A stretch of DNA of 64,000 bases from Actinomyces sp. oral taxon 414 (GCF_001278845.1 NZ_CP012590.1:372001-436000), one strand, 5' to 3'; shown: positions 1-9,064, counted from the first letter of the stretch. Made by a program: numbers and translations. Notes: generated from the letters alone by a model not told the origin.

Positions 1-521
1 CCGAGCCCGGATCCGACCGGTCCGTCGTCGACGCGCCCAAGAAGTCGCCCACCGCCCCCCGCACCGCCCTGTCCGCCATCTGCCCGGAGGGCCACGCCAA
101 CCCCACGAACTACGTCGAGTGCCGCGAGTGCGGCAGGGTCCTGGCCCAGCCCGCCCGGGTGATCATCTGCCCGCCGCTGGGCCGGGTGCGGGCCTCCACG
201 GGCAAGGTCGTCGAGCTGGACCGCCCGGTCCTCGTCGGGCGCGCCCCGGTCCCCTCCGAGGTCCGCGGCCTGGAGGACTCCGCCCCGGCGGTCCTGACCG
301 TGCCGAGTCCCGAGCAGCTCGTCTCCCGCAACCACCTGCTCATCGAGCTCGACGAGTGGTCCGTGCTGGCGCGCAACCTCTCCGAGAGCAACGGCACCCT
401 CCTGCTGCGCGAGGGCGAGCCCGCCCGCAAGATCCCCTCCTCCGAGCCGGTCCTGCTGCGCGCCGGGGACGTCCTCGACCTCGGTGACGGCCAGTCGCTG
501 GTCATGGAGGACCTTCCGTGA
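1..521 (+). CDS. Zinc-ribbon/FHA domain protein (5' end outside window)
   Basis: The frame is open from the first base of the window and stops at 519-521, so only the C-terminal part (about 172 residues) is seen. A Pro/Ala/Lys-rich linker leads into a zinc-ribbon-like segment (ICPEGH, then an ECRECG pair, about 120 residues before the stop). An FHA-like fold follows, with VGRAPVP (R of the phosphothreonine pocket), SRNHLLIEL and SESNGTLL (the usual S-x-N-G turn). FHA domains bind phosphothreonine in partner proteins. The stop codon overlaps the kinase start as GTGA, so the two are translationally coupled, and the kinase is the obvious partner. The pattern 'zinc ribbon then FHA' is common in actinobacterial kinase loci. 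N-terminal domains are unknown. Confidence 0.85.
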   Translation, partial: EPGSDRSVVDAPKKSPTAPRTALSAICPEGHANPTNYVECRECGRVLAQPARVIICPPLGRVRASTGKVVELDRPVLVGRAPVPSEVRGLEDSAPAVLTVPSPEQLVSRNHLLIELDEWSVLARNLSESNGTLLLREGEPARKIPSSEPVLLRAGDVLDLGDGQSLVMEDLP

Positions 522-1972
522 CATCGGGGCGGCCCCCCGCGCCCCCGGTCATCCCAGGATTCACCTTCCTGCGGGCCCTGGGGTCGGGCGGCTACTCCCG
601 CGTCTACCTCTACGAGCAGCACATGCCCCGGCGCGAAGTCGCCGTCAAGGTCATGCACGACGTCGCCGTCAGCGCCACGAGCCGCTTCGAGCACGAGGCG
701 AATATTATGGCGAAGGTCTCCTCGCATCCGGCGATCCTGTCCATCTACGGCGCCGGCGTCTCCGAGGGCGGGCGCCCCTTCCTCGTCATGGAGTACTGCC
801 CGCCCCCGCAGTTGGAGATGAGGCTGCGCCGCGCGCCCCTGTCGGTCGGGGACGCCCTCGATACGGCCATCCGGATCGCCGGCGCCGTCGAGTCCGCCCA
901 TCGCGTGGGCATTATCCACCGGGACATCAAACCGGCGAATATCCTGTTCACCTCCTATCAGCGCCCCGTCCTGTCGGACTTCGGCATCTCCGCCATGCGC
1001 GTCCCCGGCGGGACCCCCGACGAGCTGCGGGGGATGAGCGTGCCCTGGGCGCCGCCCGAGCAGCTCGTCGGCTCCCGGCACGTGGAGCCCACCACCGACA
1101 TCTACGCCCTGGCCGCCACGACCTATGCGATGCTCGCCGGGCACAGCCCCTTCGAGGCCCCCGGGTCCGCCGAGTCCGTCTTCGACCTGGCCCGCAGGAT
1201 CGTCAAGGACCCCGTGCCGCCGCTGGGCCGGCCCGAGGCGCCGCCCTCTCTCTTCCGGGTCCTGAGCATTGCGATGGACAAGGATCCGTCGCGGCGCTAC
1301 CGCACCGTGCTCGCCTTCGCCCGCGCCCTCCAGCAGGTGGAGAGCGAGCTCGGCCTGCCCATTACGGCGGTCGACCTCTATTCCGACTCGCTGCCCGCCG
1401 CCGGGGTCGCGGTGGAGGACGGGCCCGACGCCGATTCCGCCGATTCCGCCGCCACCCGCATCGGCGTGTTCAGCCGTGTCGATGAGCCGGTCCCGCCCAG
1501 GGCCGACGCTGCCCACTCGGCCTGGTCCTCCACCGGGGACCCGGGCAGGAGGCGGTGGAATCCCCTGCTCGTCGGCACGATCGCGACGGTGGTCGTGGCG
1601 ACAGTCGTCATCGGCGCCGTCCTGCTGTCGCAGAAAATGGACGAGGCCCGCCCGACGGCGACCTTCGCGACCCTCGCGCCGGGCGGCTCGGATCCCCTGG
1701 GGGCCGTCATACCTCAGCCGCGGACCGTCGTCGGCGAGCGCCTGGGCGATGGGACGGTCTCCTTCACCTGGCTGTCCCCGCAGGAGGGCTGGCAGGGCAC
1801 CTACCTCTACCGTTCCGACATCGCCGGTCAGGAGGACGAGGGCCTGGAGCCGACGACGAAGCCCAGCGCCACGATCGCCGCCCAGCCCGGCTCCACGTGC
1901 ATCGAGGTCTACGCGGTCCAGACGGACGGGAGGATGTCCCAGCCCGTGCGCAGCTGCGTCAACAGCCCCTGA
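518..1972 (+). CDS. Transmembrane Ser/Thr protein kinase (PknB-like)
   Basis: 484 residues from GTG at 518, overlapping the preceding stop. The cytoplasmic kinase domain occupies about residues 14-275: glycine loop GSGGYS (22-27), Lys44 in VAVKV, catalytic loop HRDIKPAN with Asp136, DFG at 154-156 and the APPEQ segment near 178. A Pro/Asp-rich juxtamembrane stretch precedes one membrane helix at about 349-370. The roughly 110-residue outside part resembles a single fibronectin-III-like fold and has two Cys near its end; there are no PASTA repeats, so this is not a peptidoglycan-sensing PknB in the strict sense. It probably phosphorylates Thr recognised by the FHA proteins on either side. A 22-bp iterated repeat starts 30 bp after the stop. 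Confidence 0.93.
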   Translation: MTSGRPPAPPVIPGFTFLRALGSGGYSRVYLYEQHMPRREVAVKVMHDVAVSATSRFEHEANIMAKVSSHPAILSIYGAGVSEGGRPFLVMEYCPPPQLEMRLRRAPLSVGDALDTAIRIAGAVESAHRVGIIHRDIKPANILFTSYQRPVLSDFGISAMRVPGGTPDELRGMSVPWAPPEQLVGSRHVEPTTDIYALAATTYAMLAGHSPFEAPGSAESVFDLARRIVKDPVPPLGRPEAPPSLFRVLSIAMDKDPSRRYRTVLAFARALQQVESELGLPITAVDLYSDSLPAAGVAVEDGPDADSADSAATRIGVFSRVDEPVPPRADAAHSAWSSTGDPGRRRWNPLLVGTIATVVVATVVIGAVLLSQKMDEARPTATFATLAPGGSDPLGAVIPQPRTVVGERLGDGTVSFTWLSPQEGWQGTYLYRSDIAGQEDEGLEPTTKPSATIAAQPGSTCIEVYAVQTDGRMSQPVRSCVNSP

Positions 1973-2002
1973 CCCGGCTCTCGACCCGCTCCCCGCCCCT
2001 TC

Positions 2003-2071
2003 ACCGAAACCGGCGGAAACGACACGCGAAACCGGCGGAAACGACACGCGAAACCGGCGGAAACCGCACAT
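2003..2071 (+). repeat. Three-copy 22-bp iterated repeat at a gene 3' end
   Basis: The core CGAAACCGGCGGAAAC occurs three times at 22-bp spacing, joined by GACACG, and ends with GCACATG. The same block in the same orientation relative to its upstream gene lies at 21266-21336 (on the minus strand). No hairpin or T-run is evident within a unit. Confidence 0.9.
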
Positions 2072-2575
2072 GCTCATCCTCCGCCCCGCTCCCGCCCCTC
2101 GTCGGGGCCGGCAGGACCAGCGGGTTCGTCGGGGCCGGCAGGGATGTCGGGGTCGGCGGGGATGCGCGCCACTTAGTTCGGGGGCGCCCTGGAGGAACCC
2201 GCGCTGCGGGGCTCGCCCCGCGCCGCCGCGGCCCCGGGGGGGGCGGATTGCCCCCGACGGGTAGAGGGCCGCCTCCGCCCGGCCGCCTCCGCCCGGCCGC
2301 GCCCCCCGGGGAGAGTCGAATTGGTGATGTCACCTCAGCTCGCATTGTGCGAGCTGAGCTCGCACGAATCGAGCTCAGGTGGATTTTGTCGAGCTGAGCT
2401 CACATTGTGCGAGCTGAGGTGGATTTTGTCGAGCTGAGCTCGCACCGTGCGAGCCTGGCCCGGCGCGCTCTGGAAGGTTATTCAGTGGGCGGTGGTGCGG
2501 GGCGGCGGGGGAGCGGCGTGGCGGTCCGCGAGATCGCCGGGTAACCCGCGAGATCGCCGGGTAACCCTCGAGCAC

Positions 2576-2630
2576 GTCACTTAACCCGCGAGAACGTACC
2601 TCTAGCAGACGTTCTCGCGGGTTAAGTGAC
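2576..2630. repeat. Perfect 22-bp inverted repeat (hairpin)
   Basis: Arms 2576-2597 and 2609-2630 are exact reverse complements (GTCACTTAACCCGCGAGAAC plus GT), with an 11-nt loop. A partial third copy of the CGAGAACGT core follows at 2630-2640, and CGCGAGATCGCCGGGTAAC is tandemly repeated just upstream at 2527-2565. No coding function is likely. Confidence 0.9.
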
Positions 2631-2812
2631 GTTCTCGCGGATCGGGGCGCCTGCGCGCGGGCCAGGCGGTGCTCCCGCGGGGCCGGCACGGTCGAACGGG
2701 GCATCCACCCGGTCCACGACCGCCCGCCTCGCCGGTGCCCACGCCGACGCCGACGTCATGAACCTCGCCGAGACGGACGACCACCCTCCCCCGGCCAGTC
2801 CGCGGCGACGGG

Positions 2813-2934
2813 TTGTCCAAATCTGCCACAAAGGCGCCCCGCGGCGAGATCGGCCGCGAATAAAACCGCGGAATATCAACGTTTCTTCTCGCGCGCTCCG
2901 GCCCGATCGGGGTCTTTGTGGCAGATTTGGACAA
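2813..2934. repeat. 21-bp perfect inverted repeat with 80-bp spacer
   Basis: The arms 2813-2833 (TTGTCCAAATCTGCCACAAA plus G) and 2914-2934 match perfectly as reverse complements. The spacer is less GC-rich than its surroundings. This may be the ends of a small insertion inside the larger inverted-repeat element. Confidence 0.9.
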
Positions 2935-3123
2935 ACGGCGTGCGTGGGCCGGTCGGGGAGGGTGCCCGCGGGTCGGGCGGCGGCCGTTGCGGGCGCCCCG
3001 ACGACCGCGGTGACCACTTCGACGATACCGCTGGGCCCGCGGGAGCACTGGTCCGGGAAGGAGCCCGGCACTCGGACCGGTCTCAGGGGTCTCGCCCATC
3101 CCCGGGTCCCGCCGGCCCGTCCC

Positions 3124-3275
3124 CGATTTTTCGCGAGCGCGTAGGTTTCTAGTCGAACGCGCACCTCCCACCTGCGCGTTCGACTAGAAACCTACGCGCT
3201 CGCGGAAGGATGACGGGCCGGGGGTCGGCGAACCGGCCGCAGAATGCGCTCTCCCCGCCGGCCTCGCCCCGACCG
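3124..3275. repeat. Dispersed hairpin element, copy 1
   Basis: A perfect 32-bp stem (3132-3163 against 3173-3204; core GTAGGTTTCTAGTCGAACGC) has a 9-nt loop. It is followed by about 70 bp (CGGCGAACCGGCCG, AGAATGCGC) that is conserved with copy 2 at 57704-57858. The two stems differ at paired positions, so pairing is preserved. Confidence 0.88.
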
Positions 3276-3771
3276 CTCCCCGATGAGAAGGACTCGGCGC
3301 CCCCAGACGTCCCCGGGATAACCTTCCTGGCGCCGAAAGACGCTGAAACGTGCACTTCGCACTCGAAAGTGCAGTTCCAACCGTCATTCTCGAGTGCAAA
3401 ATGCACCTCTCGGCGAAGAAGCGGGCCGGCCGCGGCCGTCGTGGACTGCGGCGACGACCCCGCGGTCCACGACGACCCCGGCCTCCAGGCCGCCGCTTCT
3501 GGTGAGAGGGGCTCGATGTGAGCTCAGCTCGCCGAAATCCACCTCAGCTCGCTCGATGTGAGCTCAGCTCGCCGAAATCCACCTCAGCTCGATTCGTGCG
3601 AGCTCACCTCGCACAATGCGAGCTGAGGTGACATCACCGAATCGACTCCCCCGGGGCAGGGCCGGGATGAGGCCAGGATCGGGCCGGGATCGGGCCGGGA
3701 TGGGGCGGGGATCGGGACCGGACCCGGGCCGGCTCAGCCCAGGCACGCGATCGGGCGCGCGGACCCGCCCG

Positions 3772-5394
3772 TCAGGGCTCGGAGACAGCGACCCGGTAGA
3801 CGGCGTTGCCGAAGACCACCTTCGATCCCGGCATCGCCGCCTCCTCCTTCTCGGGAACGAGGGCGGTCACGGCGCCATTCGACTCGATCCGGGTGCCGTT
3901 GGTCGAGTGCAGGTCGGTCACCCACACTCCACCGGGCACCGGCACCAGCAGGGCGTGCGTCTTGGACACCGACCGGCTGGGATCGAAAATGCTCGCGCGC
4001 TGGGCCTGGGGGTAGGCGGAGATATTCCTCGGGTCGCGGCCCACCACCGTGGGCTCGGGCAGCGGGATCGACTCCCCACCCTTATCCGGCACGAGGACAA
4101 TGGTCTGCTCATCGGTGCGGCGCCGGTGGCGCGCCGTCCGACGGCGGGTGCGGGTGTCAGGCCCATCCAGGATCATCGTGTCGTCCGTGGATGCCTCGGC
4201 GGCCCAGCCGGTCGGGGCAGCGGAGGCTGTGGGGGCGGACTGGGGGATGGCGAGGGTGTCGAGACCGGAGGAGGTCCTGCCGCTGGGGGCCCCGGTTCCG
4301 GGTGCGCTGGCGGCTCTGGGTGCGCTGGCGGTTCCGGGTGCGCTGGCGGTTCCGGGTGCGCTGGCGGCTCTGGGTGCGCTGGCGGCTCCGGGAGGCCCAG
4401 CGGGCGCACCGGTGGCAGTCCCCCCGGGGGCGCTGGAGGGCCCGTACGTCCTGGGCGCAATGGGGGCCCCGTAGGCCCCGTATGACCCGGGCGCCGCCTC
4501 CGCGGGTCCCGTCGGCCCCACCGGCCCCGAGGGTGCCGAAGAGCCCGTCCGACCCGGTCCGCTGGAACCGCCGGGTCCGCCGGGTCCGCTGGAACCGCCG
4601 GGTCCGCCGGGTCCGCCGAGGCCGCCCGGTCCGCCGGGTCCGCCCGGACCGTCGGGGCCGGGCCCTGCCGGACGGGCCGCCGACCCGGGCGCCGCCTCGG
4701 GGGGCAGGACCGCCAGGTCGTCCGACGTCGGCGGATCCAGGTGCGTGGGCACCGCCGCCCAGGGCACGGAGTCGATGAGGGCCTGGGAGGCGTCGTCGGA
4801 GGACGAGCCCATGGCGGAGGTGTCGAAGGTCGTCCCCCGCCCGCCCGCCTCCGGGGATTCGCCCGGGCGGAAGAACATGGGCGAGCCCGCCTCCGTGTCC
4901 CGCCCCGTCCACCCCGGCTGCGCGGACGGGTCGGACGCCTCCGCCCCGTCCCCGTGCACGGTCACGACCCGCAGGCCCGCCACGCGGTCGTGATAGCCCT
5001 GCCCGTGAGGATCCTTCGCCGCCGAGTGCAGGAGCACCACCATGCCCAGGCCGAACGTCGGCACGACGGTAATGAGCAGCAGATCGAGATGGAGCAGGAG
5101 GCGCCCCAGGGGCGGCCCGCCGGTCTCGACGTCCACCAGCCGCACCCCGCGCAGCCGCCCGCCCGGGCTCCAGCCCGTGACGGCCAAGGTGATCTCGCGG
5201 GGCACGGCCACGACGAGGACGGCGATCACCCACGTGAGCACCGCCGAGTCCATGAACAGGCCGATGAGGAGACCGAGAGCCGCCGCCGCCAGTCCACAGA
5301 CCACCAGGTCGATCGCGCCGGCGATGACGCGGTCGCCCACGGGGGCCGGGGTCAGTCGGGCCCGGGGTAGTGGTGCAGACATGCGTGAGGTCAC
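3772..5394 (-). CDS. RDD membrane domain plus C-terminal FHA protein
   Basis: 540 residues from GTG at 5394, with an AAGGAGAAGGAA ribosome site just upstream; the GTG overlaps the TgpA-like stop as GTGA. The N-terminal 150 residues form an RDD-type membrane domain ([15 protein letters not shown], three or so hydrophobic helices). A long low-complexity linker (residues about 170-400) carries GPGGPGG runs and repeated [12 protein letters not shown] units. The C-terminal 105 residues are an FHA domain: VVGRDP, SKTHALL and STNGTRI are the canonical phosphothreonine-pocket motifs. RDD domains have been linked to transport or envelope functions. The FHA end would let the protein be recruited by Thr-phosphorylated partners, plausibly substrates of the kinase at 518-1972. 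It is last in the minus-strand run. Confidence 0.9.
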   Translation of the reverse strand: MTSRMSAPLPRARLTPAPVGDRVIAGAIDLVVCGLAAAALGLLIGLFMDSAVLTWVIAVLVVAVPREITLAVTGWSPGGRLRGVRLVDVETGGPPLGRLLLHLDLLLITVVPTFGLGMVVLLHSAAKDPHGQGYHDRVAGLRVVTVHGDGAEASDPSAQPGWTGRDTEAGSPMFFRPGESPEAGGRGTTFDTSAMGSSSDDASQALIDSVPWAAVPTHLDPPTSDDLAVLPPEAAPGSAARPAGPGPDGPGGPGGPGGLGGPGGPGGSSGPGGPGGSSGPGRTGSSAPSGPVGPTGPAEAAPGSYGAYGAPIAPRTYGPSSAPGGTATGAPAGPPGAASAPRAASAPGTASAPGTASAPRAASAPGTGAPSGRTSSGLDTLAIPQSAPTASAAPTGWAAEASTDDTMILDGPDTRTRRRTARHRRRTDEQTIVLVPDKGGESIPLPEPTVVGRDPRNISAYPQAQRASIFDPSRSVSKTHALLVPVPGGVWVTDLHSTNGTRIESNGAVTALVPEKEEAAMPGSKVVFGNAVYRVAVSEP

Positions 5395-7718
5395 GGGTTC
5401 CTTCTCCTTGTCAGACCGCCGCGAACGAGTCGCCGCCGGAAGCGGCGGGCGGTGCGTTGTCTGGGAAGCCGACGCAAAGAGTGCGTCGACAAACGTGCAA
5501 TGAGGCGCCGCGGGGCGGACCGACCGGTGCTCATGGCCCTCATCATTGCATCGGCCGACTCCCAGAGCCCGTCAACGGCACTCGGGCTCGGCTCGCCGGA
5601 CCCGAAGATCTGGGCGTCGACCGCCCGGGCGAAGCGGCGCAGATCGGCGGTGGGAAAGCCGGGGGCGAGGACCTCGGCCTCCTCCCGGCGGGTCGCCCCG
5701 GCCGGCGGCGTCGACCCCAGGTCCCGGGCGCGATCGACCACCTCGTCCCAGGCCCCCACCGCGCGATCGGGCCCGGAGCCGCGGCGGCGCCGTCGTCGCC
5801 GCAACGCCTTGAGCGTCAGAATCGTCACCACCGGCGCGACGAGCACCAGCAGACCCCCGCCCACGGCCAGGACGAGGCGCAGATCGGGGCCGGCGTCCCT
5901 GTCATCCGGGGAGTTGCCGTGCCCGTCGTCGTAGGCGGGCGGCAGCTCCGCCGGATGCTGGAGGGGCAGCGGCGGCTGGAGCACGCGCGGCTCGGGATTG
6001 GAGACCTTCTGGGTGTTCTGCTGCTGGGGCACATGATCGCGGTCGGGGGTCACATCCACCGCCACCCAGCCGACCTGCCGGAAATCGACCTCCACCCAGG
6101 CGCTGATGTCCTGACCGGTGACGGTGGACGCGTCGCCGTCCGTGGCCGGTTTGAAGCCCATGACGACCCGGGCCGGAATGCCCAGCGAGCGGCACAGCAG
6201 CATCATGAGCACGGAGTACTGCTCGTCGTCGCCCACGAGCTCGCCGGCCTCCACCATCTGCGCGATCCGTGCCGTCCCGTGGCCGGGCGGCGAGGAGCCG
6301 GTCGTGCCGTCCGAGTAGTAGCCGGCCCGCAGCGCCTGCTGGAGGAGCCGGATCTGGGCGACCGGCTCGGAGGCGGTGTCCACGATCGAACGGGCCATTG
6401 CCTCCACCGACGCCGGCACATTGACGACGGCGCCCAGCCGCGGACTGCCGGTGCCCAGCAGCGCCAGGTCGGCGTCGGAGGGCACGGCGGGCACCACGAC
6501 CTGCTCGGTCAGCACGTCCCCCCCGGTCAGTCCCGCCGTGGCGATGCCCGTGGAGGAGGACATGTCGTAGTGGAGACTGTCGGAGACCACGTCGGCGCGC
6601 GGCCCCGACACGGCGATCGACAGCGCGTCGGAGACCGTGGGGACCCAGGCGAAGCTGTAGTCCCGCAGGCGCACGACCACCTCGCGCGCCCGCGGCGAAT
6701 GCGTCCCGGCCCCGGTCAGCGGCGTGTCCGCCCCCACCCGCTGGAAGCGCGAACTGTCGCCCTGGTCGATGCGCGCGCTCAGCCCGTCGTAGGCGTCGAG
6801 GGCCGCCATGCGCACGCGGCCGTCCTCCCCGACTCCGGACACCGTCATGAGGGTGGTCGAGGCGAACTCGGTCTCCAAGGCGCGCACCAGGGACAGGGGG
6901 GTGGCGTACTGGGTCAGATCGACCGGCGGCGCCAGGAGGGAGCGCAGCACGACGCGGTCCTGGGCGGGGGCCGGAGTGAGCGCGCCCGCCGCCGTCCCCG
7001 CCGCGGCCAGCACGGCGACGGCGCGCACGGCCCCCAGGCGGGCGCCGCGCCTCAGGCCCGCGTCCGAGCCGGCCAGGACCTCCGCCACGCGCGAGCGGCG
7101 CCCGCGCTGGAAGGCCAGCGCCCACAGCAGCAGCACCCCGCAGGTCAGGCCCGCCCCGATCGCCCGCGGCGCCAGGGCCGCCGGCGCCCCCCAGGCCAGG
7201 GCCACGAGCGCCTGACAGACGACGGCCAGCCCGGCCGCGTGCACCCGCCCGTCCAGCAGGGCGCGCACGGCCACCGTCGCGGCCGCCAGCCCCGTCAGCC
7301 ACGGCAGGACGCTCATGGTGGGGAACGCGCTCAACGGCAGGGGCAGGGTCAGGGCGTCGCGCCACACCGTCACCGTCGCCCTCAGCACGGCCCGCACCGC
7401 CCCCGCGCCCCGCCCGACATCGGGCAGGGCCCAGGGGGCGACCCCCAGGTGGACGACGGCGGCCAGCGCCAGCACGGGCAGGGCGCTCAAACGCCGCCAC
7501 CGCCCCGCGGCGCCGACGAGGGCGCCCGCGCACACGCCCCCGGCCGCCGCCCCCGCCCCGACCGCCGGCCCGAAGGCGGGGACGAACAGCGCGCAGGCGA
7601 CCAGCTCCAGACCCAGGACGAGGACCACATCGAGCCCCGTCGCCCGCCGGGCGCGGGCGGCGCCGGACACGCCCGACGCGGGGCGCGAGGGGCGCGCGGA
7701 GGCCGCCGCGGCGCTCAC
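5391..7718 (-). CDS. TgpA-type transglutaminase-fold protein, catalytic triad degenerate
   Basis: 775 residues from GTG at 7718, overlapping the DUF58 stop; the frame stays open upstream, but that part only shadows DUF58. About six membrane helices (DUF3488-like) fill residues 20-215. An extracellular transglutaminase-core domain follows, then a helix near residue 605 and a cytoplasmic DUF4129-like tail. The core is clear (GDDEQYSVLM at 496, GIPARVVMGF, SAWVEVDF, DVTPD), yet the position normally held by the nucleophilic Cys is Asp498 and the catalytic His position is Ser539; only Asp555 remains. It is therefore probably non-catalytic, acting as a binding or scaffolding module. It lies in the conserved MoxR-DUF58-TgpA order, which suggests an envelope complex. 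Confidence 0.88.
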   Translation of the reverse strand: MSAAAASARPSRPASGVSGAARARRATGLDVVLVLGLELVACALFVPAFGPAVGAGAAAGGVCAGALVGAAGRWRRLSALPVLALAAVVHLGVAPWALPDVGRGAGAVRAVLRATVTVWRDALTLPLPLSAFPTMSVLPWLTGLAAATVAVRALLDGRVHAAGLAVVCQALVALAWGAPAALAPRAIGAGLTCGVLLLWALAFQRGRRSRVAEVLAGSDAGLRRGARLGAVRAVAVLAAAGTAAGALTPAPAQDRVVLRSLLAPPVDLTQYATPLSLVRALETEFASTTLMTVSGVGEDGRVRMAALDAYDGLSARIDQGDSSRFQRVGADTPLTGAGTHSPRAREVVVRLRDYSFAWVPTVSDALSIAVSGPRADVVSDSLHYDMSSSTGIATAGLTGGDVLTEQVVVPAVPSDADLALLGTGSPRLGAVVNVPASVEAMARSIVDTASEPVAQIRLLQQALRAGYYSDGTTGSSPPGHGTARIAQMVEAGELVGDDEQYSVLMMLLCRSLGIPARVVMGFKPATDGDASTVTGQDISAWVEVDFRQVGWVAVDVTPDRDHVPQQQNTQKVSNPEPRVLQPPLPLQHPAELPPAYDDGHGNSPDDRDAGPDLRLVLAVGGGLLVLVAPVVTILTLKALRRRRRRRGSGPDRAVGAWDEVVDRARDLGSTPPAGATRREEAEVLAPGFPTADLRRFARAVDAQIFGSGEPSPSAVDGLWESADAMMRAMSTGRSAPRRLIARLSTHSLRRLPRQRTARRFRRRLVRGGLTRRRNP

Positions 7719-9064
7719 GCGAACCTCCTCATGACCAGCGGCAGGGTCTCCAACCGGTCCAGGTCGAAGCGCACCAGGGACCCCACGGCCCGCCGGCCCG
7801 AGGGGTTCGACCCGGCGCGCAGGGCCGCCGCGACGGTGTCGGAGGGGGTGATCGTGCGCACGCGCCCCAGGACCTCGTCCGGGCACAGCTGCCCGGTGAC
7901 CACCAGCAGCACCGAGGCCTCCGGGTGGTGGGTGGTGGCCCGGCGGGCCAGCTCGTCCAGGCCCAGGGCGCCGGTCGGCTCAATGGCGCACGAGGCGTCC
8001 AGCAGCCGGGACGCCGAGGCCGTGGGCAGGGACTCCTCCTCGGTGACCAGCGCGACCTCGCGGGCGTGGGCGATGGCGTCCAGCGTCAGCGAACAGGCCA
8101 CGGACACGGCCGTCTCGAAGTCCTCCTCGTTCTCGTAGTCCCCGGCCCGGGTGTCCAGGAGCACCAGAAGGCTGGAGCGGTGCGTCTCCTCGAACTGACG
8201 CACCATGAGGCGCCCGGTGCGGGCCGTGGAGCGCCAGTGGACATTGCGGCGGTCGTCGCCGGGGACGTAGTCGCGCAGGGCGTGGAAGGCGACGTCGGAA
8301 CTGGACAGCTCCTGGGTGACGGCGCCCTCGACGTCGCGCATGAGACCGCTGAGGACCGAGCCCAGGCGGATGGTGCGCGGGTGGATGTGCACCTCCTGGA
8401 CCTGGGTGCGCTCGCGGGTCAGGCGCACCAGCCCCACCGGGTCGGAGGCGACCGAGACGACGGGGCCGACGGTGACAATGCTGCGCCGGGAGGTCGGCAG
8501 CACGAAGCCGCGCTCGTCGACGGCGCCCGGCGCCAGGGTCGGCACGGCGAAGACGGCCTCGACGGGGCCCACCGGCATCTCCATGCGCACGGGCAGGAGG
8601 GTGCGGGCGGTCGGGTTGGCGACCCGCACGTGGATGACGGCGTCGTCGCCCACGGTCACGCGCGGCTCGAGCAGCTCGTGGGTCACCGCGTGGGCGCGCC
8701 GCGGGATGAGCCACAGGCCGGCCGTGACGACGACGAGGGCGAGGACCCCGGCCCCCGCGCGGGCCTCCTGCCAGCCCAGGCGGGCGGCCGCCCACGCGGA
8801 CAGGGCGAGCAGGACCAGGCAGAGCCATCCGGTGCGGGTCACCACCGACAGCCGGTCGCGCGCCCGGCGCACCAGGTCCGGCGCCCGCCGGCGCGCCGCG
8901 GAGGCGAGCAGCTCGACGGCGCGCAGGAGGGGGCGGCGCAGCGAGATGCTCCGGGCGGTGCCGGTGGCCGGGGCGGGCCGATCGGCCGTGCCGGACGAAC
9001 CGGCCGTGCCGGGCGACCCTGGCGAGTCGGCCGTGCCCGTCGTGCCGATCGGGTCGGCGGTCAT
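7715..9064 (-). CDS. DUF58 (von Willebrand-A-like) membrane protein
   Basis: 449 residues from ATG at 9064, overlapping the MoxR stop as ATGA. A Gly/Thr/Ser/Ala-rich N-terminus precedes two membrane helices (about residues 85-130). A beta-rich segment (VGDDAVIHVRVAN) follows, then the DUF58 signature YVPGDDRRNVHWRSTART and a MIDAS-like DTRAG strand. DUF58 proteins are regular partners of MoxR AAA+ ATPases, which are thought to act as chaperones maturing or activating vWA proteins. The gene sits between MoxR and the TgpA-like gene with overlaps on both sides, indicating coordinated production. The substrate of the system is unknown; the giant Ig/FN3 protein encoded upstream in the same run is a candidate. 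Confidence 0.92.
   Translation of the reverse strand: MTADPIGTTGTADSPGSPGTAGSSGTADRPAPATGTARSISLRRPLLRAVELLASAARRRAPDLVRRARDRLSVVTRTGWLCLVLLALSAWAAARLGWQEARAGAGVLALVVVTAGLWLIPRRAHAVTHELLEPRVTVGDDAVIHVRVANPTARTLLPVRMEMPVGPVEAVFAVPTLAPGAVDERGFVLPTSRRSIVTVGPVVSVASDPVGLVRLTRERTQVQEVHIHPRTIRLGSVLSGLMRDVEGAVTQELSSSDVAFHALRDYVPGDDRRNVHWRSTARTGRLMVRQFEETHRSSLLVLLDTRAGDYENEEDFETAVSVACSLTLDAIAHAREVALVTEEESLPTASASRLLDASCAIEPTGALGLDELARRATTHHPEASVLLVVTGQLCPDEVLGRVRTITPSDTVAAALRAGSNPSGRRAVGSLVRFDLDRLETLPLVMRRFA

Larger units (their letters stand above)
2299..3657. mobile_element. Non-coding element bounded by about 137-bp inverted repeats
   Basis: The stretch 2313-2450 reads nearly the same as the reverse complement of 3508-3645. 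Both begin GTCGA(A/T)T(T/C)GGTGATGTC and continue through GTGCGAG and GAGCTGAGGTGGATTT blocks that are themselves repeated twice inside each arm. Similarity extends outward a little into a CCCCGGGG run. About 1.06 kb lies between the arms. I see no gene there, but several strong palindromes (2576-2630, 2813-2934, 3132-3204 and an imperfect one at 3347-3408). The whole 1973-3771 interval between the kinase and the RDD-FHA gene therefore has no supported CDS. The architecture looks like a non-autonomous element with long terminal inverted repeats or nested MITE-like insertions. No target-site duplication could be fixed because the arms fade into GC runs. Confidence 0.55.

Noticed and set aside
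2576..2630. Reading the long hairpins at 2.6-3.2 kb as rho-independent terminators of the kinase gene
   Set aside because: They lie 600-1,200 bp after the stop, have no T-run, and at least one is a dispersed repeat.
5370..8138. Open frame of 922 codons opposite the TgpA-like gene
   Set aside because: An antisense shadow; the minus-strand frame has membrane helices and the transglutaminase core.
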